From NCBI GenBank assembly GCA_964276025.1, contig CAXYDD010000001.1, forward strand, positions 124,001 to 188,000: a DNA stretch of 64,000 nt, in the 5' to 3' direction. A program made the translations under genes and the position numbers. Positions within the stretch are counted from its first letter, which is position 1. Every line of letters begins with the position of its first letter. The DNA comes from Porticoccus sp964276025. Lineage in GTDB: Bacteria > Pseudomonadota > Gammaproteobacteria > Pseudomonadales > Porticoccaceae. Shown piece by piece: positions 45,250 to 54,691 of this stretch. The notes under the pieces were generated by a model, which worked only from the letters and a program-made list of their open reading frames with translations, was not told the DNA's origin and made no database searches.

Positions 45250-45744
45250 TTAAAATAAGTTTTTTAAAAAAATTAGTGTGGTCGCTCCTGTCTCTTGTGC
45301 CCATCCTTGAAACGGTTGAAAATACGGTATTAGGGTTGATTCAATCCACCACTGTGTATGAGCAGCTGGAAATATTTTCGGAATTATAGTTAAAAAAACC
45401 ATAGTAATAATTAAAGCCCGCACAATACCAAAGATTATACCTAACAGTCTATCTGTGCCAGTTAAACCTGAAGCCTTTACTAATTTGCCAAAAAAATAAT
45501 TGAATATAGTTCCTATAAAAAGGCAAAACAAAAAAATTGATACCCATGCTGTAAGTGCTCTGAGAGATTGATCTTCTATTAAATTTATGAGTAGAACTTC
45601 GACCTGATCATGGAATATAGATGCAATCAAAGCTGATAAAAGCCACACCAATAATGAAAGAGATTCTTTAGCCGCGCCTCTTATTGCACTTATAAGCGTA
45701 GAAATACTAATAAGCGTGATGATCGACCAGTCAATTGAATTCAT
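45250..45744 (-). CDS. cvpA: CvpA family membrane protein
   Basis: 164-residue inner-membrane protein with four predicted transmembrane helices (about residues 4-22, 28-46, 62-84 and 100-122) and the family features DWSIITLISISTLISAIRGAAKE and GLTGTDRLLGIIFGIVRAL. Named for colicin V production in E. coli; its biochemical role is unsettled. Upstream of purF as in most gammaproteobacteria. Confidence 0.9.
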   Translation of the reverse strand: MNSIDWSIITLISISTLISAIRGAAKESLSLLVWLLSALIASIFHDQVEVLLINLIEDQSLRALTAWVSIFLFCLFIGTIFNYFFGKLVKASGLTGTDRLLGIIFGIVRALIITMVFLTIIPKIFPAAHTQWWIESTLIPYFQPFQGWAQETGATTLIFLKNLF

Positions 45745-45819
45745 AATCCAAATACCGAATTGATGTAATTAAAAAATCAGTTTAAATTAAATAAATTGTA
45801 ACAGAGGCACCTCATAAGA

Positions 45820-46341
45820 TCAGGGCTTAAATTTTATTAATTGTGAATCTAGGCCATATTTTTTATACAAGCTTTCTTTTTCCTTTAATAATTTTTTTTT
45901 GGAAATTTTTGGACCGATATAAACATGACTTACTACAACTCCACTATTAGTTGACTCTTTAACGAAAGCTCTATATCCATTAGATATAAGTTTTTTAGAT
46001 AACTCGGTTGCAGTTTTTTTATCCTTAAACTCGTTTACTCTTAGGATCCAGGCAACTGGTATGCCCTCAAAGTCCAATGATGGTGAAATGTTTGAAGTTT
46101 GATTATCTTCCTCCATCAGCTCATTTTGCAGACTGAATGTTTCTTTAACTTGGTTCGCGTTAGTTTTTTTTGATCTTTCGGAGCTAAAAATAGGTGATTT
46201 TATATTTGGTGATTGAGGAATTATCGAAGCATCAGTGATCTTCTTTTTCATCTGAATTTCAATACCAAAAAATATAATGATAATACTTAATGCTAATAGT
46301 GGAAAAGCATACATTAATTTATACTTTGGAAAAGTAAGCAT
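45820..46341 (-). CDS. SPOR-domain membrane protein (DedD-like)
   Basis: About 173 residues: a short cytoplasmic N-terminus, one transmembrane segment (MYAFPLLALSIIIIFFGIEI), a periplasmic polar linker, and a C-terminal SPOR domain (AWILRVNEFKDKKTATELSKKL ... HVYIGPKISKKKLLKEKESL) that binds denuded peptidoglycan at the division site. The position between folC and cvpA is that of dedD-like genes. The ATG at 46341 with upstream GGAG is my choice; an ATG at 46368 is possible. Confidence 0.85.
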   Translation of the reverse strand: MLTFPKYKLMYAFPLLALSIIIIFFGIEIQMKKKITDASIIPQSPNIKSPIFSSERSKKTNANQVKETFSLQNELMEEDNQTSNISPSLDFEGIPVAWILRVNEFKDKKTATELSKKLISNGYRAFVKESTNSGVVVSHVYIGPKISKKKLLKEKESLYKKYGLDSQLIKFKP

Positions 46342-46372
46342 TATAAATATATCTCCGTTGAAGCCCATAAAA

Positions 46373-47737
46373 CTAATTTATTTTATTTAACCAATTAAGC
46401 GCAGCACCAACAATCAAGAAGGAACCAAAAATCACTATAGTATCCTCTTTGTTGTTCAATTTCAGCGCTAACTCCAGTGCATCCTCTACTTTAAAATGCT
46501 CATATTTATCGGAACTTTTACTCGCTGGGCTTAAGTTTTTGGTATCTAAATCATCAATATAGCTATTTTTTGAATATTCAGTGTCATACGCTTCTTTAAA
46601 CATGTCTGCTATTTTTTTTGCACTACAAGCTCTCTCGTTATTTGGTGTGCTACAAAAATGCCAGCTATGTGAAATTCTAACCAAGGGTCTCAGGATACCA
46701 ATTATATCCTTATCTGACATCATTCCTGTTATTGCTATAACCTTATTTTTTAGTTTTAAATCTAGTAAGCGTTCCGCTAACATTGAGCTAGCTTGTGGGT
46801 TATGTGCTACATCAAGAATAATATTTATGCCTTTGAATTTGATTTTATGAAAGCGCCCATTAATTTTAGTATTATTTAACCCCTTATTAAGAACTTCTTT
46901 ACTGATATCGGGATTTATGATTTTTGAAGCTTTGACTGCGCATGTGATACTAGGATGAGGAAGAGACGTAAAATTTGGTATATCAAAATCCTCAAAGCAA
47001 AAATCTTTACCATTAAGCAATAATTTTACATTCAGATTTTTAGCTGCTTGGACTAAACCATAGACTGGTTTTTTATCACCATATAGCATTGTGATCCCAG
47101 GTCTTCCAATAGCAGCTTTTTCTGCAGCTATTGAATCGAGATCACTGCCTAGCCATTGTTGGTGATCAAGTGCTATACCAGTAATGATCGATAATTGAGG
47201 ATCAATAATATTAACAGCATCTAATCTACCTCCTAGGCCGACCTCAAGGATCGCGATATCTAGATTAGATTTTGACATTATTAGCAGAGCCGCTAAAGTT
47301 GAAAACTCAAAATAGCTTAAGCTTATGGATTTTCTAGCTTGGTTTATTTTTTCAAAAGCTAAACAAATATCTATATCTGATGAATTTAAACCATTTATAG
47401 TTATTCTCTCATTGAACTTAATAAGATGAGGTGAGGTGTAGCAACCTACCTTATATCCTGCCTGTCTGAGAATGCTATCAAGAATAGCAACGCATGACCC
47501 TTTGCCATTTGTGCCGCCAACAGTAATCACTTTGGTTGCTATGAGTAATTCATTAGTCTTACACTCACTATCTTGCTTGTAAAAAGAGCTATCAATGAGT
47601 TGTGTATTAACTGGCAATCCTAGCAGTCTTGCAACTCTATTTATACGATCCAATCCAAACTCTATCTCAACCGGATGGGATTTTTCTATATAATCAAGCC
47701 ACTCAGGAAGAGTTTTTAGTAGCATCTTTAGCGTCAT
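46373..47737 (-). CDS. folC: Folylpolyglutamate synthase / dihydrofolate synthase FolC
   Basis: Adds glutamate to dihydropteroate and polyglutamylates folates. The Mur-ligase-like ATP-binding motif VGGTNGKGSC is near residue 74; the sequences CYTSPHLIKFNERI, EVGLGGRLDAVNII and LDVAHNPQA are the usual FolC blocks. About 454 residues; another ATG four codons in is possible. Either start overlaps the end of accD (by 35 or 23 bp), indicating tight coupling. Confidence 0.95.
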   Translation of the reverse strand: MTLKMLLKTLPEWLDYIEKSHPVEIEFGLDRINRVARLLGLPVNTQLIDSSFYKQDSECKTNELLIATKVITVGGTNGKGSCVAILDSILRQAGYKVGCYTSPHLIKFNERITINGLNSSDIDICLAFEKINQARKSISLSYFEFSTLAALLIMSKSNLDIAILEVGLGGRLDAVNIIDPQLSIITGIALDHQQWLGSDLDSIAAEKAAIGRPGITMLYGDKKPVYGLVQAAKNLNVKLLLNGKDFCFEDFDIPNFTSLPHPSITCAVKASKIINPDISKEVLNKGLNNTKINGRFHKIKFKGINIILDVAHNPQASSMLAERLLDLKLKNKVIAITGMMSDKDIIGILRPLVRISHSWHFCSTPNNERACSAKKIADMFKEAYDTEYSKNSYIDDLDTKNLSPASKSSDKYEHFKVEDALELALKLNNKEDTIVIFGSFLIVGAALNWLNKIN

Positions 47738-48596
47738 ATTTTGCTGAATATGTTAACTTTGAAACCAATGATGCAAGCGTATCACGCATCTTGCCTCTAG
47801 CTACAATCATATCAATGGCACCATGCTCAAGAAGGAACTCTGCTCGCTGAAAACCTTTTGGGAGTTTCTGACGGATAGTTTGCTCTATGATATTTGGACC
47901 AGCAAACCCAGCTCTCGCATTGGGCTCTGCGATATTAATATCACCAAGCAAAGCGAGGCTTGCTGATACACCGCCATATACTGGGTCTGTCATTACAGAT
48001 ATATAAGGAACACTATTGATTTTTAGCTTTTCTATGACTGCGCTTGTCTTCGCCATTTGCATTAATGAAATCAGAGCTTCTTGCATACGCGCACCGCCAG
48101 TTGCGGAAAAACAAATTAAGGGAATTTTTTGCTCAAGGGCCATATGTGCAGCACGTGTAAAGCGCTCTCCAACAACGTAACCCATTGATCCACCATGGAA
48201 AGTGAACTCGAATGCTACTACAATTACAGGAATATCTTTTAGAGTACCTTTAAATGCAATTAAAGCGTCGTCCTCTCCTGTGAGCTTTTGTGCGGCTGTC
48301 AGCCTGTCTTTATATTTCTTAACATCTTTGAATTTGAGACGATCAACAGGCTTCACTTCGGTTGCTAACTCTTGACGATTGTTTGCATCCAAGAAAATAT
48401 CAATTCTACGTCTTGCGCTTATTCTTATATGGTGTTGGCATTTTGGACAAACAAGTAAATTTTTTTCAAGCTCTGGACGGTACAAAGGCGAGCTACATTT
48501 CGGACATTTTGTCCAAATTCCCTCAGGGACGTTTTGGGTACGATCCTTTACTTTAGTAGCAGGGCCTTTAGGTCGAATCTTTTCAAGCCAGCTCAT
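47703..48596 (-). CDS. accD: Acetyl-CoA carboxylase carboxyltransferase subunit beta
   Basis: Transfers carboxyl from biotin to acetyl-CoA to make malonyl-CoA, with AccA. The four-cysteine zinc ribbon is at residues 31, 34, 50 and 53, and the crotonase-fold core has GGSMGYVVGERFTRA, ATGGARMQE and DPVYGGVSASLA. 297 residues. Downstream of trpA, a common placement next to folC; its 3' end overlaps folC. Confidence 0.97.
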   Translation of the reverse strand: MSWLEKIRPKGPATKVKDRTQNVPEGIWTKCPKCSSPLYRPELEKNLLVCPKCQHHIRISARRRIDIFLDANNRQELATEVKPVDRLKFKDVKKYKDRLTAAQKLTGEDDALIAFKGTLKDIPVIVVAFEFTFHGGSMGYVVGERFTRAAHMALEQKIPLICFSATGGARMQEALISLMQMAKTSAVIEKLKINSVPYISVMTDPVYGGVSASLALLGDINIAEPNARAGFAGPNIIEQTIRQKLPKGFQRAEFLLEHGAIDMIVARGKMRDTLASLVSKLTYSAKYDAKDATKNSS

Positions 48597-48626
48597 AATA
48601 GTTCTCGCTTCATAAATATATTAATA

Positions 48627-49442
48627 TTATTTATCTAGGGCACTTCTTATATCGCATATAATTGTTGAAACTGTGTCAACGTATACTGCGGGATCGGTTT
48701 CTTTTGATTCAGCAAGTTCAGCAATTTTATTAACTATAGCGCTACCAACCACAACACCATCTGATATATCAGCAACAGCTCTTGCTGTATTCCCATCTTT
48801 TATTCCAAAACCAACGCACACAGGTAACTTTGTTAATGATTGGATATTACTAACATGCTTTTGTACGGAATCAATCTCTAAATTTCCAGCACCAGTAACA
48901 CCATTTAGTGAAACATAGTAAACAAAACCACCGGCCATTTTCGTAACTTTTTCTTGCCTTACCTGACTGCTTGTAGGTGCCAAAAGAAATATATTTTCTA
49001 TATTAGAGTCTTTTAGGCTACCGTTAAAAGTAACAGCCTCTTCAGGTGGCAGATCTACAGTAAGGACCCCATCAATACCTGCTGATATGGCGCGTTCAAT
49101 AAATTTATCGTAACCCATTCTCTCGATAGGATTTGTGTACCCCATCAATATAATTGGTGTAATACTATCAGATTCTCTGAATTTTTTAACTAAAAGCAAC
49201 GCCTCCCCAAGGTTGCTTCCATTTTCTAATGCTCTTTCATGGGCTCTCTGTATTACTGGTCCCTCAGCAGTTGGATCAGAAAAAGGGATACCTAACTCTA
49301 TTAAATTACTTCCACTTTTTACTAACGCATGCATAAGTGGAAGAGTTATATGCTTCATGGGATCGCCAAGCACTATGTAGGAAATAAGGGCTTTTTTATC
49401 TTCTTTATCAAGCTGCTCGAAACATTTGTTAATTCTATTCAA
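48627..49442 (-). CDS. trpA: Tryptophan synthase alpha subunit
   Basis: Cleaves indole-3-glycerol phosphate to indole and G3P. 271-residue TIM barrel with LIELGIPFSDPTAEGPVIQ (catalytic glutamate in the ELG stretch), DGVLTVDLPPEE with the second acid, and GFGIKDGNTARAVADISDGVVVGSAIV. The start is a TTG at 49442 preceded by AAGGA; no in-frame ATG would give a normal N-terminus. 60 bp after trpB. Confidence 0.96.
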   Translation of the reverse strand: MNRINKCFEQLDKEDKKALISYIVLGDPMKHITLPLMHALVKSGSNLIELGIPFSDPTAEGPVIQRAHERALENGSNLGEALLLVKKFRESDSITPIILMGYTNPIERMGYDKFIERAISAGIDGVLTVDLPPEEAVTFNGSLKDSNIENIFLLAPTSSQVRQEKVTKMAGGFVYYVSLNGVTGAGNLEIDSVQKHVSNIQSLTKLPVCVGFGIKDGNTARAVADISDGVVVGSAIVNKIAELAESKETDPAVYVDTVSTIICDIRSALDK

Positions 49443-49502
49443 GAAAAATATTTCCTTTTTAATTAATATTTTTTGTCGGTTGCAAGATTTTATGAGGCAA
49501 CT

Positions 49503-50738
49503 CTATAAAGAAATCCCATCAATTTCTGCCACAGTCAGAATATCTTTATCACCTCGACCAGAGAGATTGATTATAATCATTTGGTCTGGCCTCATAGATG
49601 CAGCAAGTTTTTCTGCGTATGCGATTGCATGACTTGTTTCTAATGCAGGTATAATACCCTCGGTTTGAGTGAGTGTATAAAAAGCAGACATAGCTTCATC
49701 ATCGTCAACAGTTACGTACTTAACGCGACCAAGATCCTTCAACCACGAATGCTCTGGGCCAACCCCTGGGTAATCTAATCCTGCGGATATGGAATGAGTT
49801 TCAATAATTTGACCATTTTCGTCTTCCATGAGGTAAGTGCGGTTACCGTGAAGCACTCCTGGAATTCCGTCATTCAGTGGAGCTGCATGTTTGCCTGTAG
49901 ACACCCCAAAACCACCTGCTTCGACTCCATACATTTCTACAGACTGATCCTTTAGAAATGGGTGGAATAAACCTATAGCGTTTGATCCGCCACCCACACA
50001 TGCAACAAGTGCATCTGGTAAATTTCCTGTTTGAGCTAAGGACTGTTCACGAGCCTCACGACCCATTATTGATTGGAAGTTACGAACTATCTCTGGGTAT
50101 GGATGTGGTCCACAACATGTTCCAATTATGTAAAAAGTATCATCTACATTACTTACCCAATCTCTAAGCGCCTCATTTAACGCATCCTTGAGTGTCCTTG
50201 ATCCAGATGTGACAGGAACGACTGTAGCTCCAAGCAATTTCATTCGATAAACATTTAAAGATTGACGACGAATATCCTCTTCGCCCATAAAAATATGGCA
50301 TTCTAATCCTAATCTGGCCGCAACTGTCGCTGTCGCTACACCATGTTGACCAGCTCCTGTTTCAGCAATTATTCGTTTTTTTCCAGTATACTTTGCTAAC
50401 AAGGCCTGGCCGATAGCGCTATTAATTTTATGTGCGCCAGTATGATTTAAATCTTCCCTCTTTAAATAAATTTTGGCGCCGCCTACATTTTTAGTCCATC
50501 GTTCTGCAAAATAAAGAGGAGATGGCCTTCCAACGTAATGTGCTAAGTCGTAATCAATTTGAGCTTGAAATTCAGGATCATCTTTTAGTCTTTCATATAA
50601 AGAAGTCAATTGATCGAGGGCATAGACCAGCGTTTCAGATACAAATCTACCACCATAAGGACCAAAATGTCCGTTTTCATCTGGCATTTGGTCAAAATTT
50701 ATAGCTGCACTATCATCTGAAAAATTTTCCACACACAT
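49503..50738 (-). CDS. trpB: Tryptophan synthase beta subunit
   Basis: PLP enzyme that condenses indole with serine. The PLP lysine lies in HTGAHKIN near residue 104, with GAGQHGVATA and the phosphate-binding GGGSNAIG further on. The N-terminus is DENGHFGPYGGRFVSETL after a short extension. Start uncertain: the ATG at 50738 has GGAG almost abutting, and a GTG two codons later would have better spacing. About 411 residues. 30 bp after trpF. Confidence 0.95.
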   Translation of the reverse strand: MCVENFSDDSAAINFDQMPDENGHFGPYGGRFVSETLVYALDQLTSLYERLKDDPEFQAQIDYDLAHYVGRPSPLYFAERWTKNVGGAKIYLKREDLNHTGAHKINSAIGQALLAKYTGKKRIIAETGAGQHGVATATVAARLGLECHIFMGEEDIRRQSLNVYRMKLLGATVVPVTSGSRTLKDALNEALRDWVSNVDDTFYIIGTCCGPHPYPEIVRNFQSIMGREAREQSLAQTGNLPDALVACVGGGSNAIGLFHPFLKDQSVEMYGVEAGGFGVSTGKHAAPLNDGIPGVLHGNRTYLMEDENGQIIETHSISAGLDYPGVGPEHSWLKDLGRVKYVTVDDDEAMSAFYTLTQTEGIIPALETSHAIAYAEKLAASMRPDQMIIINLSGRGDKDILTVAEIDGISL

Positions 50739-50768
50739 CTCCAAAATATTAAATAAAGAATTAACAGC

Positions 50769-51389
50769 CTAGTCCATAGAGCATCTATCAACAAATAGCT
50801 GCATCAATTCATTTGATTTTACTCCAGGTGAAATCTCGACTCCACCGCTTACATCTAAAGCATATGGTTTTATAGTTGAAATTGCATCTTTGATATTATC
50901 CGGATTTAAGCCCCCAGCAAGAATTATTTGCTGACCTTTCAGCTTTATAAGTCTACCCCAATCAAATATATCTCCAGTACCTCCATACTTATCTTTCGAC
51001 CATGAATCAAACAAGAACCCTAGTGCTGAAGGGTAGCTTGATACTGACTTATTTATATCTATATTATCGTGCATACGTAAAGCTTTTATATATGGTCTGG
51101 AGAACTGATTACAATATGCTTCATCTTCATCACCATGAAACTGTATGACATCTGGGTGAACTAAATTAATTATTCTTTTAACCTGATCGGCAGATTCGTT
51201 CACAAATAAAGCAACTACCGATACGAAAGGTCCTACTGCAACTGCAATTTTTGATGCGGTAAGAGGATCAACATATCTTGGACTTTTTGAATAAAAAACT
51301 AATCCTATTGCATCAACTCCAATATCAGCAGCAAAATTAGCATCTTCTATACTAGTGATACCACAGACTTTTACTCTCGTTCTTTTCAC
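50769..51389 (-). CDS. trpF: Phosphoribosylanthranilate isomerase
   Basis: Third step of tryptophan synthesis from anthranilate. 206-residue TIM barrel beginning RVKVCGITSIEDA, with the catalytic cysteine in VKVCG and the conserved aspartate in LFDSWSKDKYGGTGDIFDW, and LAGGLNPDNI, ALDVSGGVE. Start is a GTG at 51389. It heads the trpF-trpB-trpA run. 116 bp upstream is the truA stop; that gap contains a small inverted repeat but no convincing terminator. Confidence 0.95.
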   Translation of the reverse strand: MKRTRVKVCGITSIEDANFAADIGVDAIGLVFYSKSPRYVDPLTASKIAVAVGPFVSVVALFVNESADQVKRIINLVHPDVIQFHGDEDEAYCNQFSRPYIKALRMHDNIDINKSVSSYPSALGFLFDSWSKDKYGGTGDIFDWGRLIKLKGQQIILAGGLNPDNIKDAISTIKPYALDVSGGVEISPGVKSNELMQLFVDRCSMD

Positions 51390-51505
51390 AACAGGGACCG
51401 ACTTTTAATAAAAATTTATGTAAGGATTATATCAAAAAGGTACTATGAAACCTATGTTTTTGGTGTAATACCCAAAAAGGATATTAAAATTTCAACATTA
51501 TATTA

Positions 51506-52293
51506 TTATAAAAATTTGGGTTCAAATTTGAATTTTGGCATGTTAAATTCTTTAGGGTAGCTCACTCCACAAAGATATAAACCATTACTCGGTGCTGTAG
51601 CTGCGGCAATAGTCCTATCCCTCTCAGATATTAAGCTACTGATCCACTCTGGTGGGTTCTCTCCTTTTCCAATAGTTATCAAGCTACCTACTATGTTTCT
51701 TACCATATGATGAAGAAAAGAATTTGCAGTAATCTCACAAATAATCAGATTTTCATCTCTCCAAACCTTAACAGAATGCACATTTCTGTTTGGAGATAAG
51801 GACTGACAGCCTGCAGCCCTAAATGAGGTAAAATCATGCTCACCGAGCAAACATTTAGAAGCAATATTCATTAGTCTTTCATCTAAATTATCTTTTTCCC
51901 AAGTTAAGAGATTATGTTGAAGAGCGGACTGATGGAATTGATTAGAAATACAGTAACGATATGTTCTTGAACACGCACTAAAGCGGGCATGAAATTCTGG
52001 TTTTTGTTTGTCAATCCAATGAATTCTTATATTTTTTGGAAGGTTAGCATTTGTTCCTAACAACCACTGTCTTGGTGATCTTTCTGACATCGTATCAAAA
52101 TGTATGATTTGATTAAGGCCATGCACCCCTGTATCTGTTCGACCAGCACAGATTGTGTCAATTTGCTCGTTTGCAACACTTGAAAGTGCCAATTCAACCT
52201 CAGCCTGTATACTTGGGCTATGTATTTGTTTCTGCCAGCCACAATATTTTGACCCATCATATTCGACGGCTGCTGCTATTCTAGTTAGGCCAT
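51506..52293 (-). CDS. truA: tRNA pseudouridine synthase A, N-terminus apparently frameshifted
   Basis: Makes pseudouridine at positions 38-40 of tRNA anticodon stems. The catalytic aspartate is in CAGRTDTGVHG, followed by HARFSACSRTYRY, DFTSFRAAGCQS and HHMVRNIVGSL. The conserved N-terminal region AAAVEYDGSKYCGWQKQ is in the same open frame, but upstream of it there is no in-frame ATG, GTG or TTG before a stop. An ATG at 52293 is followed by GCC TAA; adding one C to the CC run (plus-strand GG at 52288-52289) gives MALTRIAAAVEYDGS, a normal start and about 262 residues. Internal TTG (52192) initiation would lose 34 conserved residues. Confidence 0.88.
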
Positions 52294-52401
52294 TAGGAAG
52301 TTCATTGCCACCAGGGACAAGACAGTTTTTTTTATACTTCCAGATTTTATTAATTTACTTTTATCCTTTGTGATATTTACTTATAGATTTATCTATTGTA
52401 A

Positions 52402-53511
52402 CTATAGGAGCAACATAAGCATTCTTCTTAAAGGCTCTGCTGCACCCCATAAAAGTTGGTCACCAACGGTGAAAGCCGACAGATAATTATTACCAATATT
52501 CATTTTCCTAAGTCTACCTATCGGAATAGAGAGAGAGCCACTCACTCTTGCAGGTGTGAGATTAGTTAATGTTGAGATCTTATCATTTGGAATAACTGAT
52601 ACCCATTTATTAGCATCTTTGAGGATACCTTCAATTTCATCAATGGATACGTCCTTACTAAGCTTTATAGTAAAAGCTTGGCTATGACTCCTCATAGCAC
52701 CGACTCTAACGCATATACCGTCAATTGGCACCAAATTCGCCGATGTATTGCATAAAATCTTATTAGTTTCCGCTTGGCCCTTCCATTCTTCCCTACTTTG
52801 CCCATTATCTAGCTGTGTATCAATCCAAGGTAAAAGACTACCAGCTAATGGGGCCCCAAAATTATCTATAGGAAATTTTGAGCTCAACATAGACTTAGAG
52901 ATTTTTCTATCTATCTCTAAAATTTCAGTTGTTTGATTTTTTATATCGCCTTCTACGGTTTTATACATTTCACCCATCTGACATAATAATTCACGCATAT
53001 TTTTTGCACCCGCACCAGATGCAGCCTGGTAGGTCATTGATGAGACCCACTCCACTAATCCTTTAGCAAAAAGGCCGCTAAGAGACATTAACATCAAGCT
53101 GACTGTGCAGTTTCCGCCTATAAAATCTTTGGTGCCATCAGCAACGGCTTTTTTCAGAGAATTTAAATTTACAGGATCTAGGCAAATTAATGAATTTTTA
53201 CTCATTCTTAATGTCGATGCTGCATCTATCCAATAGCCAGTCCAGCCTGATTTGCGCAAAGAAGAATGTACAACTTCTGTGTACTCTGCGCCCTGACAGG
53301 TAATAATAATATCGAGTTTCGATAATAACTTGATATCATTTGCATCGAAAAGAAGCGCGGTTTGCCCATTTATTGCTGGCCCAGAATGTCCAATTTGGGA
53401 AGTAGTAAAAAAGTGATGATCAATTTTAGAGAAGTCGCCCTCTTCTCTCATTCGATCTAGTAGCACAGAGCCAACCATTCCTCGCCAACCAACAAATCCT
53501 ACTTTTTTCAT
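52402..53511 (-). CDS. asd: Aspartate-semialdehyde dehydrogenase
   Basis: Makes aspartate semialdehyde for lysine, diaminopimelate, threonine and methionine. The 369-residue protein follows the E. coli enzyme: VGFVGWRGMVGSVL, the catalytic cysteine 135 in GGNCTVS, the histidine loop with RVGAMRSHSQ, and WIDTQLDNGQSREEWKGQAE. Between leuB and truA on the minus strand; in Pseudomonas usg-like and fimV genes lie between asd and truA, and both are absent here. Confidence 0.96.
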   Translation of the reverse strand: MKKVGFVGWRGMVGSVLLDRMREEGDFSKIDHHFFTTSQIGHSGPAINGQTALLFDANDIKLLSKLDIIITCQGAEYTEVVHSSLRKSGWTGYWIDAASTLRMSKNSLICLDPVNLNSLKKAVADGTKDFIGGNCTVSLMLMSLSGLFAKGLVEWVSSMTYQAASGAGAKNMRELLCQMGEMYKTVEGDIKNQTTEILEIDRKISKSMLSSKFPIDNFGAPLAGSLLPWIDTQLDNGQSREEWKGQAETNKILCNTSANLVPIDGICVRVGAMRSHSQAFTIKLSKDVSIDEIEGILKDANKWVSVIPNDKISTLTNLTPARVSGSLSIPIGRLRKMNIGNNYLSAFTVGDQLLWGAAEPLRRMLMLLL

Positions 53512-53563
53512 CTTGATTTAACCATTAGGGTTTTTATATTTAAATATGAATATGTTAATCACA

Positions 53564-54649
53564 TTAATCTTTTTTAATTGCTGCAACAACTGCATTGCCC
53601 ATCTCTGAGGTAGTAGTTAATTTTTCATCTTTAATGCCAATATCTGGTGTACGGAGACCTGAATTCAAAACATCATTAACAGCTCTTTCAATAGAGTTGG
53701 CCGCTTTTGGTTCAGATAAAGAATAGCGCAACATCATTGAAACAGACAATATAGTTGCTAAAGGGTTGGCAATACCAAGGCCTGCAATATCAGGCGCAGA
53801 ACCATGACAGGGTTCATACAAGCCTTTTGAATCTTTATCTAATGCCGCAGAAGGCAACATACCTATAGAGCCAGTTAGCATTGCAGCGGCATCAGAAAGA
53901 ATATCACCAAACATATTTCCGGTAACTATTACGTCGAACTGTTTTGGCTCCTTAACAAGTTGCATCGCTGCGTTATCAACATACATGTGTGAAAGATCTA
54001 CTTCAGGGTAATCAGTACTGATATCGTCCATAATTTCACGCCATAGTATAGTGGCTTCCAATACATTTGCCTTATCAACTGAACAAACTCTTTTACTTCT
54101 TAACATAGCTGCGTCAAAAGCAAGCCTACCAATACGATAAATTTCTGATTCAGAATACTTGTATGTATTGAATCCTTCTCTTTCTCCATTTGCTAGCGTT
54201 CTTATACCACGTGGTTCTCCAAAATATATCCCCCCTGTCAGCTCTCTAACAATCAAGAGGTTAAGACCAGAAACTACTTCAGGTTTCAACGAAGAGGCAT
54301 CTACAAGTTGAGGATATAATATTGCGGGTCTTAAGTTTCCAAAAAATTCAAGAGATGATCGTAGCTTCAGTAGCCCTGTTTCTGGTCGTGAAGCTCTTTC
54401 GAGTCTGTCCCACTTTGGACCGCCCACCGAACCCATAAGGATTGCATCACATTCATTAGCTTTTTTAATGGTAATTTCAGGACACGGATCACCAGTTAAA
54501 TCATAGGCAGAGCCACCTATTAGAGCCTCAGTTAAATCAATATTCAACGAATATACTTCTGCCACCTTATGGAGTACTTTAACTGCCTCATTCACAATTT
54601 CAGGGCCTATGCAGTCTCCTTTAAGAATAAGAATTTTTTTGGCAGCCAT
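53564..54649 (-). CDS. leuB: 3-isopropylmalate dehydrogenase
   Basis: NAD-dependent oxidative decarboxylation of 3-isopropylmalate. 361 residues: GDCIGPEIV, MGSVGGPKWD, LRSSLEFFGNLRPAI, ELTGGIYFGEPRG, VDNAAMQLV and the C-terminal EPCHGSAPDIAGLGIANP. AAGGATC precedes the ATG. It follows leuD by 42 bp and precedes asd. Confidence 0.97.
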   Translation of the reverse strand: MAAKKILILKGDCIGPEIVNEAVKVLHKVAEVYSLNIDLTEALIGGSAYDLTGDPCPEITIKKANECDAILMGSVGGPKWDRLERASRPETGLLKLRSSLEFFGNLRPAILYPQLVDASSLKPEVVSGLNLLIVRELTGGIYFGEPRGIRTLANGEREGFNTYKYSESEIYRIGRLAFDAAMLRSKRVCSVDKANVLEATILWREIMDDISTDYPEVDLSHMYVDNAAMQLVKEPKQFDVIVTGNMFGDILSDAAAMLTGSIGMLPSAALDKDSKGLYEPCHGSAPDIAGLGIANPLATILSVSMMLRYSLSEPKAANSIERAVNDVLNSGLRTPDIGIKDEKLTTTSEMGNAVVAAIKKD

Positions 54650-54691
54650 AAAAGATCCTTCTAGTAAAATTTGTGTAAAAAAAAACGAGGT

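Noticed and set aside
51457..51478. Inverted repeat TTTTTGG/CCAAAAA between trpF and truA
   Set aside because: A 7-bp AT-rich stem without a following T run; likely chance in AT-rich DNA.
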